In this document: positions 1 through 4,476 of the stretch, one piece after another
Layout: each line of letters opens with the position of its first letter
Numbering within the stretch: position 1 is the stretch's first letter
From: Thermoplasmata archaeon
GTDB lineage: Archaea > Thermoplasmatota > Thermoplasmata > Lutacidiplasmatales > UBA184
Length of the DNA: 8,796 nucleotides
Direction of reading: 5' to 3'
Assembly (NCBI GenBank): GCA_030042955.1
Contig: JASHYQ010000250.1
Span: forward strand, 1-8,796
Position numbers and translations under genes: made by a program
Notes under the pieces: model-generated
Told to the model about the DNA's origin: nothing
What the model saw: only the letters and a program-made list of their open reading frames with translations
Database searches by the model: none

Positions 1-482
1 TGGCCCGTGAGGTCCTCCACGGGCTTGAGCCCCCGCGCCCGGATCGCCTGGGCGATCGCCTGGCTGATGTCGTCGACCCGCCCGCCGGCCCGTACCTGGG
101 CGATGCCGGCCCTCAGCCCCTCGCGGGCCGCCCGGATCAGGTTCTCGTGCCGGTGGGTCCCCCCGACCTCGACCGTGTCGGCGGTGTCGGCGACGGCACC
201 GTCGAGGTGGGCGCCGACGTCCACCTTCACGAGGTCGCCGGCGACGAAGACCTCGGTGTCGTCCGGGGCGGGCGTGTAGTGGGCGGCCTCGACGTTCCGG
301 GAGAGGTTCGCGGGGAAGGCCGGCTGGGCGCCCCCGCGGCGGATCTCGGCCTCGACCGCCTCGGCCACGTCCTTGCGCTTCGCGCCCGGCACGGCGGCGA
401 GCTGGAGTCCCAGCTCCCGTGCCCGGGACGCGATGCGACCGGCCGCCCTCCACCGGTCGAGCTCGTCCGGAGAAGGCGGCAT
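1..482 (-). CDS. map: Methionine aminopeptidase type II, N-terminal 160 residues (cut by window edge)
   Basis: Removes the initiator methionine from nascent proteins in the cytoplasm; a two-metal hydrolase. The minus-strand reading from ATG at 482 gives 160 codons plus two bases. Visible family motifs are 'FPANLSRNVEAAHYTP' with the conserved His68, and 'VKVDVGAHLDGAVADTADT' with the first two metal ligands, Asp88 and Asp99. The window ends inside the codon after 'EDLTG', whose first two bases are CA; in this family the next residue is the third metal ligand, His. The rest of the gene lies beyond position 1. The ATG follows the upstream stop codon by two bases, and the upstream 'GGTGA' that includes that stop TGA matches an archaeal Shine-Dalgarno core, so translation is probably coupled to the TsaC-like gene. 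The archaeal type II assignment rests on the AHYTP and DVG..DG..AD motifs. Confidence 0.95.
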   Translation of the reverse strand, partial: MPPSPDELDRWRAAGRIASRARELGLQLAAVPGAKRKDVAEAVEAEIRRGGAQPAFPANLSRNVEAAHYTPAPDDTEVFVAGDLVKVDVGAHLDGAVADTADTVEVGGTHRHENLIRAAREGLRAGIAQVRAGGRVDDISQAIAQAIRARGLKPVEDLTG

Positions 483-484
483 GG

Positions 485-1048
485 TCACCGCCGGAGGGGA
501 TGCGGAGCGTCGCCCCGCAGGTCCACGAGGGTCGACGGGCGGCCGGACGGAGCGGGGCGCGCCGGGAGGTAGACCGCGACCGCGCTCCCGAACGTCCGCC
601 GTGCCGCGGGGACCGACGGGCACGGGGGGAGGCCGTGCCGGTTCGCGCTCGTGGCGACGACCGGTCCGACCCGGCGAGCGAGCTCGCGAGCGAGGGGATG
701 GTCCGGCACCCGGGCCGCCAGGGCCCCTCCCGAAGGTACGATGGAGCGAGGCAGACGACGAGCGGCCCAGCGGGACGGAGGCACGAGCACGGTGAACGGC
801 CCGGGCAGGTGGCGCCGCGCCCACCGACGAGCGGTCGGGCTCAGGTCGGCCCACCGCTCCAGCTCCTCGACCGAACTCACCGCGACCGAGAGCGGCTGGC
901 CCGACGGGCGGGCCTTGAGCGCTTCGAGCCGGGCGACCGCGCGGCGGTCCGTCGCCCGCGCTCCGAGACCGAGCAGGGTGTCGGTCGGGTAGACGACGAG
1001 CTCGCCGGCCGCCAGCGCGCGCGCCGCCTCGGCGACCCGCGCGACCAT
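485..1048 (-). CDS. TsaC/Sua5/YrdC-family L-threonylcarbamoyladenylate synthase, short form
   Basis: Makes threonylcarbamoyl-AMP from threonine, bicarbonate and ATP for the universal t6A37 modification of ANN-decoding tRNAs. The 187-residue protein is a YrdC domain alone: 'VVYPTDTLLGLGA' (18-30), 'ALKARPSGQPLSV' (43-55, the conserved KxR nucleotide-binding region), 'LPGPFTVLVP' (81-90), 'RVPDHPLA' (113-120), 'TSANRHG' (133-139) and 'GRPSTLVDLRG' (169-179). It lacks the extra C-terminal Sua5 domain of the roughly 340-residue form. The usual Tyr of PTDT-x-YGLG is Leu here. I chose ATG at 1048, four bases after the ndk stop; an in-frame GTG at 1069 would overlap ndk by 17 bases and add seven unconserved residues. 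It lies between ndk and map in one operon. A YrdC paralogue with a different role cannot be excluded, but the conserved residues fit an active enzyme. Confidence 0.9.
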   Translation of the reverse strand: MVARVAEAARALAAGELVVYPTDTLLGLGARATDRRAVARLEALKARPSGQPLSVAVSSVEELERWADLSPTARRWARRHLPGPFTVLVPPSRWAARRLPRSIVPSGGALAARVPDHPLARELARRVGPVVATSANRHGLPPCPSVPAARRTFGSAVAVYLPARPAPSGRPSTLVDLRGDAPHPLRR

Positions 1049-1052
1049 CTCG

Positions 1053-1511
1053 CTAGAAGTACTCCTCACCGACCCGGGAGTAGGCCTGGTACTCGTCGGC
1101 GGTGAAGTAAAGGGCGAGTTCCCGCGCCGCCGCCTCGGGGGAGTCGGAAGCGTGGACGAGGTTGGGCGTCAGTCCGAGGGCCCAGTCGCCTCGGATCGTC
1201 CCGGGGGCCGCCAGCTGGGGGTTGGTGGCGCCGAGCAGGAGCCGCACGACCGAGATCGCGGAGCGGCCCTCGAGCGCGAGGGCGATGACCGGACCCGAGG
1301 TGATGTGCTGGATCAGGGCCGTGTAGAAGACCTTCCCCTCGTGCTCGACATAGTGGCGCTGGGCGAGCTCCGGGGTGACTCGAAGCATCTTCGCGGCCAC
1401 GATCTTGAGCCCCTTGGCCTCGAGCCGACCGATGAGCGCTCCGACGAGCCCCCGCCGCACGCCGTCGGTCTTCACGAGCACCAGCGTGCGCTCAACGTTC
1501 CCTTCCGCCAT
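1053..1511 (-). CDS. ndk: Nucleoside diphosphate kinase
   Basis: Transfers the gamma phosphate from ATP to NDPs through a phosphohistidine, balancing the NTP pools. The protein is 152 residues, the normal length. The catalytic His120 sits in 'NLVHASDS' (117-124, family motif NxxH[GA]SDS); 'GTIRGDW' (104-110), 'LLLGATNP' (91-98) and the N-terminal 'VLVKTDGVRRGLVG' (11-24) are all typical, although family members usually read KPDGV rather than KTDGV. The reading frame stays open upstream to 1658, but those residues are unconserved and run through the promoter, so ATG at 1511 is the start. A TATA-like element about 28 bases upstream would make the transcript leaderless or nearly so. It heads an operon with the tsaC-like and map genes. 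In many archaea ndk follows rpl7ae-rps28e-rpl24e directly; here about 1.7 kb of other genes intervene. Confidence 0.96.
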   Translation of the reverse strand: MAEGNVERTLVLVKTDGVRRGLVGALIGRLEAKGLKIVAAKMLRVTPELAQRHYVEHEGKVFYTALIQHITSGPVIALALEGRSAISVVRLLLGATNPQLAAPGTIRGDWALGLTPNLVHASDSPEAAARELALYFTADEYQAYSRVGEEYF

Positions 1512-1535
1512 CGAGTTCGCCCGAGTCGCGAGGGG

Positions 1536-1546
1536 AGTAAAGCTTT
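1536..1546 (-). promoter_or_regulatory. Probable TATA element for ndk
   Basis: On the minus strand this reads AAAGCTTTACT, an AT-rich island in very GC-rich sequence. Its TTTAC part is about 28 bases before the ndk ATG, so transcription would begin at or within a few bases of the start codon. No good Shine-Dalgarno sequence precedes the ATG, which fits a leaderless mRNA. This is inferred from spacing and composition only. Confidence 0.45.
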
Positions 1547-1578
1547 CCCGGCAGGCGCGCGACCGTCGTCGGCGGCCC

Positions 1579-1585
1579 GCTTTAT
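1579..1585 (+). promoter_or_regulatory. Probable TATA box for the methyltransferase gene
   Basis: GCTTTAT lies in a GC-rich region with its centre about 26 bases before the GTG at 1609, the spacing expected when transcription starts at the start codon. This is the main reason for choosing GTG 1609 over GTG 1597. It is back to back with the ndk promoter in a divergent intergenic region of about 97 bases. Confidence 0.5.
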
Positions 1586-1608
1586 CCTCGGTCGCCGTGG
1601 GCTGGAAG

Positions 1609-2403
1609 GTGGCATCCCCCTCCCGTCGCCGGGCGGCGATCGCCCGGCTCGCCCGCACGTTCGACCGGTCCGCCGGAGCCTACGAGCGGGGGCGGCCGGG
1701 GTACCCCCCCGAGGCGGTTCGCTTCCTCGCCCGACAGTTCCGTCTTGGACGCGGCTCGACGGTCGTCGAGCTCGGGAGCGGCACCGGGAAGTTCACCCGC
1801 GCCCTCCAGGCCACCGGGGCCGCGATCGTCGCGGTGGAGCCGCTGGCGGGGATGCGGCGGGAGTTCGAGCGCCAGCTCCCCGAGGTGCTCGTCCTCCCCG
1901 GCCGCGCCGAGAAGATCCCGGTCCCGGACGGATTCGCCGACGCGGTGTTCGCGGCCCAGGCGTTCCACTGGTTCCGGGGCCCGGCCGCGGTCCGTGAGAT
2001 CGCCCGGGTCCTTCGGCCCGGGGGCGGTCTCGGGCTCGTGTGGAACAACCGGGACACCCGGCTCCCCTGGACCCGCGAGATCAACCGGATCTTCGACCAG
2101 TATGGCGCGCACCGCGCCTACCGAGGCGGGAACCTCTGGGGGCCGCTCCGGCGGCCGGGCTCGCCGTTCCTACCGCCGAGGAAGCGCGTCTTCCACCATG
2201 TCCAGCGCACGACCCCGTCCGAGGTCCGGGACCGGGTCCTCTCCGTGAGCATCATCCAGGCGCGCGGGCCCCGGGTTCGTCGTCAGGTGGTCGCTCGGGT
2301 CCGGGAGCTCCTGGCCGCCGACCCCGCGACGCGGGGACGCCGTACACTCCGGATGCCCTACGAGACCGACGTGTACTACACCCGGCTCCGCCGTCGCCGC
2401 TAG
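1609..2403 (+). CDS. Class I SAM-dependent methyltransferase, substrate unknown
   Basis: A 264-residue protein with the Rossmann-type methyltransferase signature: 'FDRSAGAYERGRPGYP' (18-33, a lead-in common in this subgroup), motif I 'VVELGSGTGKFT' (52-63) for SAM binding, acidic 'VEP' (76-78) after strand 2, 'ADAVFAAQAFHWF' (110-122) and 'VLRPGG' (134-139). The closest family type is Methyltransf_11, small-molecule methyltransferases of the trans-aconitate/UbiE style; the substrate cannot be read from the sequence. The C-terminal 70 residues are Arg-rich and end in RRRR. GTG 1609 is the preferred start because of the TATA spacing; GTG 1597 would add four residues. The gene runs against its neighbours and its TAG stop overlaps the stop of the convergent nuclease gene in a single CTAG. 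It separates ndk from the ribosomal cluster, so it may be an insertion. Confidence 0.85.
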   Translation: MASPSRRRAAIARLARTFDRSAGAYERGRPGYPPEAVRFLARQFRLGRGSTVVELGSGTGKFTRALQATGAAIVAVEPLAGMRREFERQLPEVLVLPGRAEKIPVPDGFADAVFAAQAFHWFRGPAAVREIARVLRPGGGLGLVWNNRDTRLPWTREINRIFDQYGAHRAYRGGNLWGPLRRPGSPFLPPRKRVFHHVQRTTPSEVRDRVLSVSIIQARGPRVRRQVVARVRELLAADPATRGRRTLRMPYETDVYYTRLRRRR

Positions 2404-2918
2404 CCGGCCCGCGCATCGCAGACCTCCCGCCACCGGCAGGCCGCGCACTTCCTGACGGAGGGGCTCGCCCGACCGTCGTACGGGCGGCTGACCTCGGCCC
2501 GGAGCGCTAGGAGCTCGGCCCGGGCGTGCCGGTCCCACGGGATCCGGAACTCGCCTCCGTCGCCGTACCGGAGGACCCCGTACGGCGGCGCGACCCCGAG
2601 GTCCTCCTCGACGAGGAGGCAGTAGGCCTCCACCTGGACGCGGTGGGACGGTGGGGGCCCGTGGGGAGGGGAGGGGCGACTCTTCACCTCGACCGGCACG
2701 ACCCGCCCGTCCGGAAGCCGGCGAAGCTCGTCCGGTCTCCCGGCGATCGCGAACCGCTCGGACCGGAGGAGCCGGCCCTGCCCGGAGAGATCGACCGACA
2801 CGAGGGTCCCGTGCCGACCCTCCTGCCGGCGGGCCGCGAGCGCCCGGAGTCCGACCGCGACGGCGAGCCCGCCTCCCAGGACCGCCCCGAGCGCGAGGAG
2901 CGTCAGAGGACCAGCCAC
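2400..2918 (-). CDS. Cas4/RecB-like nuclease, C-terminal part with membrane anchor and Fe-S cysteines
   Basis: 172 residues. A hydrophobic segment (about 4-27) is followed by the core of a PD-(D/E)xK nuclease of the Cas4/Dna2 type: 'GRPDEL' with Asp63 (motif II), 'VVPVEVKSR' with Glu77 and Lys79 (motif III), 'QVEAY' with Gln95 and Tyr99 (the QxxxY motif), and C-terminal Cys158-x2-Cys161-x5-Cys167, matching the last three ligands of the Cas4 [4Fe-4S] cluster. The motif I His and the first cluster Cys are missing here but present in the upstream ORF, which overlaps by 16 bases in another frame. The start GTG at 2918 has a good Shine-Dalgarno (GGAGGGG, 2923-2929), which argues for real separate translation. 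There is no CRISPR array or cas1/cas2 nearby, so this is a solitary Cas4-like protein, possibly acting in DNA repair or processing at the membrane; that role is inference. Confidence 0.8.
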   Translation of the reverse strand: MAGPLTLLALGAVLGGGLAVAVGLRALAARRQEGRHGTLVSVDLSGQGRLLRSERFAIAGRPDELRRLPDGRVVPVEVKSRPSPPHGPPPSHRVQVEAYCLLVEEDLGVAPPYGVLRYGDGGEFRIPWDRHARAELLALRAEVSRPYDGRASPSVRKCAACRWREVCDARAG

Positions 2919-3166
2919 AGGACCCCTCCGACCACGACCAGTAACCCCACCGCGACCAGAGCCCAGTACGTCCCCCCGTGCTCGGCGTGGTGCCGGGTGG
3001 TGCGCAAGGTTCGAGCGTGGTACCGCTCGCCGGCCTCGACCCGTCGAACCCCGTCCGCGCTGGGGCCGCCGGGAGGCGGGTGGTACCGATACCAGTACGA
3101 GCGCGGACAGAAGGCGTAGTCGGCGAGGTCGGACGGAGTGGTGCCCGGCTCGGTGCGCTGGCCCAT
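2903..3166 (-). CDS. Cas4/RecB-like nuclease, N-terminal part with first Fe-S cysteine and motif I His
   Basis: 87 residues. 'PSDLADYAFCPRSYWYRY' (11-28) is the classic N-terminus of Cas4-type nucleases, with Cys20 as the first iron-sulphur ligand in a CPR motif. 'VEAGERYH' (43-50) matches the G..H motif I, with His50 as the candidate catalytic residue. Residues 67-87 form one transmembrane helix running to the very end of the protein. The remaining nuclease motifs are in the overlapping downstream ORF. Together the two would make about 258 residues of an otherwise complete nuclease with a membrane hairpin inserted after motif I. ATG at 3166 has GAGG about six bases upstream. It lies 69 bases after rpl24e on the same strand and may be co-transcribed with it. 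Alternatives are one gene with a frameshift, either an error, a mutation or programmed. Confidence 0.78.
   Translation of the reverse strand: MGQRTEPGTTPSDLADYAFCPRSYWYRYHPPPGGPSADGVRRVEAGERYHARTLRTTRHHAEHGGTYWALVAVGLLVVVGGVLWLVL
2923..2929 (-). promoter_or_regulatory. Shine-Dalgarno inside the upstream ORF, initiating the C-terminal nuclease part
   Basis: Minus-strand GGAGGGG, four bases from the GTG at 2918 (six if only GGAGG is counted). It lies within the last codons of the N-terminal ORF, where it encodes Gly-Gly at the end of the transmembrane helix. It decides the start of the second ORF and supports reinitiation or coupled translation rather than a broken gene. Confidence 0.6.
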
Positions 3167-3235
3167 CGCGGGCCTCGAGCCGGCCCGGAAGGACTTACGG
3201 ATTCGCTTCGAGGCGAGCGGTGGGGAGGGGCCGGC

Positions 3236-3754
3236 TTACGGCTCCGAGCTCTCCGAGCTCTCGGCCGCCGGCTTCTTGGCACGGGCCCGTGGTTTCGGCT
3301 TCTTGGCCGGTTCGGTCCCGGCAGCGGCCGGTGCTTCGGCCTTCGCGGGGGCCCGGCGCGGGGCTTTCTTCGCGGGGGCGGCCGCGGGAACCTCGACCGC
3401 GGGCGCGGGGGCGGGGGCGGACGGCTCGGGCACGGAAGGGGTAGTGGTGGCCCCGGGCACGGCCGGAGGCGGGGCGGGTTTCGCCGCACGCTCCCGCGCG
3501 GGCGGCTTGGCCGGTGCGGCGGCCGCGGTGCGCGCCGCGGTACGGGAGGCCTCGCTCGACCGGTCGGCCGCGCGCTTCAGGGAATGCGCGCGGGTCCACT
3601 TCAGGCGGTGGCCGACACGGCCGAGGTTCAGCTGCTGTTTGCGGCAGGACGAGTTGTCGAAGTGGAAGACGGTCCCGTCGCGCTTCACGAACATCATCCC
3701 GGTCCCCGGCTCGATCTCGGCCGCGCAGAACGAGCACTGGCGTTTGACGACCAT
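3236..3754 (-). CDS. rpl24e: Ribosomal protein L24e with a long Ala/Pro/Lys-rich C-terminal tail
   Basis: Large-subunit protein. Residues 1-60 are the L24e domain: 'CSFCAAEIEPGTGMMFVKRDG' region with Cys7 and Cys10, then 'FDNSSC' with Cys37, and 'RLKWTRAHSLKR' (50-61). Family members normally read FCSSKC, giving a four-Cys zinc site; here the third Cys is replaced by Asp33. Archaeal L24e is usually only about 60 to 70 residues, whereas this one has roughly 108 further residues of low complexity, rich in Ala, Pro, Lys and Arg, ending in an acidic Ser/Glu repeat (a 9-base tandem repeat encodes SES-SES). The codons of the tail remain regular up to TAA, so it appears to be coding. It starts nine bases after rps28e in the L7Ae-S28e-L24e operon. 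The tail may be a disordered, rRNA-binding extension; this is inference. Confidence 0.9.
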   Translation of the reverse strand: MVVKRQCSFCAAEIEPGTGMMFVKRDGTVFHFDNSSCRKQQLNLGRVGHRLKWTRAHSLKRAADRSSEASRTAARTAAAAPAKPPARERAAKPAPPPAVPGATTTPSVPEPSAPAPAPAVEVPAAAPAKKAPRRAPAKAEAPAAAGTEPAKKPKPRARAKKPAAESSESSEP

Positions 3755-3763
3755 CGTGACCCC

Positions 3764-3976
3764 TTACCGAACGGAGAGCTTGCGCGCTTCCCGCGCCGTC
3801 TCGCGGAGGATGAGCACGTCCCCGAGCCGGATCGGCCCGGCGACGTTGCGGGTGATGATCTTGCCGCGGTCGCGGCCCGCGAGGACCCGGACCTTGACCT
3901 GCGTCGCCTCCCCGGCCATGCCGGTGCGGCCGACCAGCTCGACGACCTCGGCCGGCGAGCCCTTGTCCTCTGGCAC
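3764..3976 (-). CDS. rps28e: Ribosomal protein S28e
   Basis: Small-subunit protein near the mRNA exit and decoding region. The 70-residue product is normal in length and strongly conserved: '[20 protein letters not shown]' (9-28), '[20 protein letters not shown]' (29-48) and the diagnostic C-terminus '[16 protein letters not shown]' (52-67). The start is GTG at 3976 with GGGAGG about eight bases upstream. It sits 25 bases after rpl7ae and nine bases before rpl24e, the usual archaeal order. Confidence 0.96.
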   Translation of the reverse strand: MPEDKGSPAEVVELVGRTGMAGEATQVKVRVLAGRDRGKIITRNVAGPIRLGDVLILRETAREARKLSVR

Positions 3977-4001
3977 GGTCGCTTCCTCCCGCCCCGCTCC
4001 C

Positions 4002-4373
4002 CTACTTCTTCAGGTTCGGGAACTGGGTCGTGAGCTCGTCCAAGAGGCCCTTCGCCTCGCCGGGCTCGACGACCGCGACGCTCGCCGCAGACTTCGAGAG
4101 GCCGGCGGACTGGCCGAGGCGCTGCTTCTTGGGCACGTACAGGTAGGGGATTCGCTTCTCCTCGCAGAGCATCGGGATGTGGACGAGGATCTCGACTGGG
4201 TCGACGTCCTCGGCCATCACGACCAGCTTCGCCTCGGAGCGCTCGCTCGACTTGGTGACCTCGTTGGTCCCGACGCGGACCTTGCCGGTCTCGCTCGCCA
4301 CCTGGACGAGTTGCAGGGCCTTGTCGGCGAGGTCGCTCGGGGTCTCAAATCGCACGTAGATCGGTCGCGCCAT
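4002..4373 (-). CDS. rpl7ae: Ribosomal protein L7Ae (kink-turn RNA-binding protein)
   Basis: In archaea L7Ae binds kink-turns in 23S rRNA, in box C/D and H/ACA guide RNAs and in RNase P RNA. The 123-residue product has the full family pattern: '[20 protein letters not shown]' (31-50) containing the RNA-contacting GTNE-x2-K, '[20 protein letters not shown]' (51-70), '[15 protein letters not shown]' (77-91). The frame is open up to 4421, but ATG 4373 begins the conserved '[12 protein letters not shown]' and has GAGG six bases upstream. It heads the operon with rps28e and rpl24e. Its own leader contains a kink-loop abutting the ATG (separate entry), so autogenous repression is likely; L7Ae binding to its own mRNA leader has been reported in Sulfolobus. 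Confidence 0.97.
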   Translation of the reverse strand: MARPIYVRFETPSDLADKALQLVQVASETGKVRVGTNEVTKSSERSEAKLVVMAEDVDPVEILVHIPMLCEEKRIPYLYVPKKQRLGQSAGLSKSAASVAVVEPGEAKGLLDELTTQFPNLKK

Positions 4374-4395
4374 GGTTCCTCGCGTCAGCGGAACC
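4374..4395 (-). promoter_or_regulatory. Kink-loop in the rpl7ae leader, probable L7Ae autoregulatory site
   Basis: Read as mRNA, the 22 bases immediately before the AUG are: GGUUCC, then GCU, then GA, then CGC, then GA, then GGAACC. The outer hexamers are perfectly complementary (C-stem). The 5' strand then has a three-base bulge ending in U, and the two GA dinucleotides face each other, ready to form tandem sheared G.A pairs, with CGC as terminal loop. This is the kink-turn consensus in its kink-loop form, as in archaeal C'/D' elements; CUGA is also a box D sequence. The Shine-Dalgarno GAGG lies in the 3' strand, so bound L7Ae would hide it. The sequence match is direct; the regulation is inferred by analogy with L7Ae autoregulation. 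Confidence 0.75.
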
Positions 4396-4408
4396 CCCGA
4401 TCCGGGGG
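4394..4408 (-). promoter_or_regulatory. GC-rich hairpin in the rpl7ae leader overlapping the kink-loop stem
   Basis: In the mRNA, CCCCCG, loop GAU, CGGGGG form a 6-bp stem just upstream of the kink-loop. Its last two G bases are the first two bases of the kink-loop C-stem, so the full forms of both structures compete for two bases. It may stabilise the leader or take part in a switch. The inverted repeat is seen directly; function is unknown. Confidence 0.4.
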
Positions 4409-4447
4409 GTCCTCGGCTCACGGGTGAGGGACTCGGTAGAGCCCTCG

Positions 4448-4456
4448 ATATTTAAG
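4448..4456 (-). promoter_or_regulatory. TATA box for the rpl7ae-rps28e-rpl24e operon
   Basis: CTTAAATAT on the minus strand, the clearest archaeal TATA match in the window, about 20 bases after the tyrS stop. Start of transcription is expected near 4426, giving a leader of about 50 bases, which is long for this genome where most other starts look leaderless, and it contains the two RNA structures described. A 5+2+5 palindrome, CTCACGGGTGAG (4417-4428), lies over the expected start. Confidence 0.65.
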
Positions 4457-4476
4457 CGTGCTTGCGGGCCGTCGGC

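Noticed and set aside
1512..1658. N-terminal extension of ndk by 49 residues
   Set aside because: Not conserved in the family and it would run through the divergent promoter region and into the start of the methyltransferase gene.
2400..3166. CRISPR-Cas locus suggested by the Cas4-like nuclease
   Set aside because: No repeat-spacer array, cas1, cas2 or effector gene is visible in the window; the neighbours are housekeeping genes.
1609..3166. Restriction-modification pair formed by the methyltransferase and the nuclease
   Set aside because: The methyltransferase lacks a DNA-MTase catalytic motif such as NPPY or DPPY and resembles small-molecule enzymes; the genes are convergent rather than in one operon.
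2170..3489. Minus-strand Arg/Pro-rich frame of 439 codons across the nuclease ORFs and the L24e tail
   Set aside because: Out of frame with the recognisable Cas4 and L24e motifs; a GC-driven open frame.
3138..4427. Plus-strand frame of 429 codons across the ribosomal genes
   Set aside because: It lies antisense to L24e, S28e and L7Ae, all of which are unmistakable on the minus strand.
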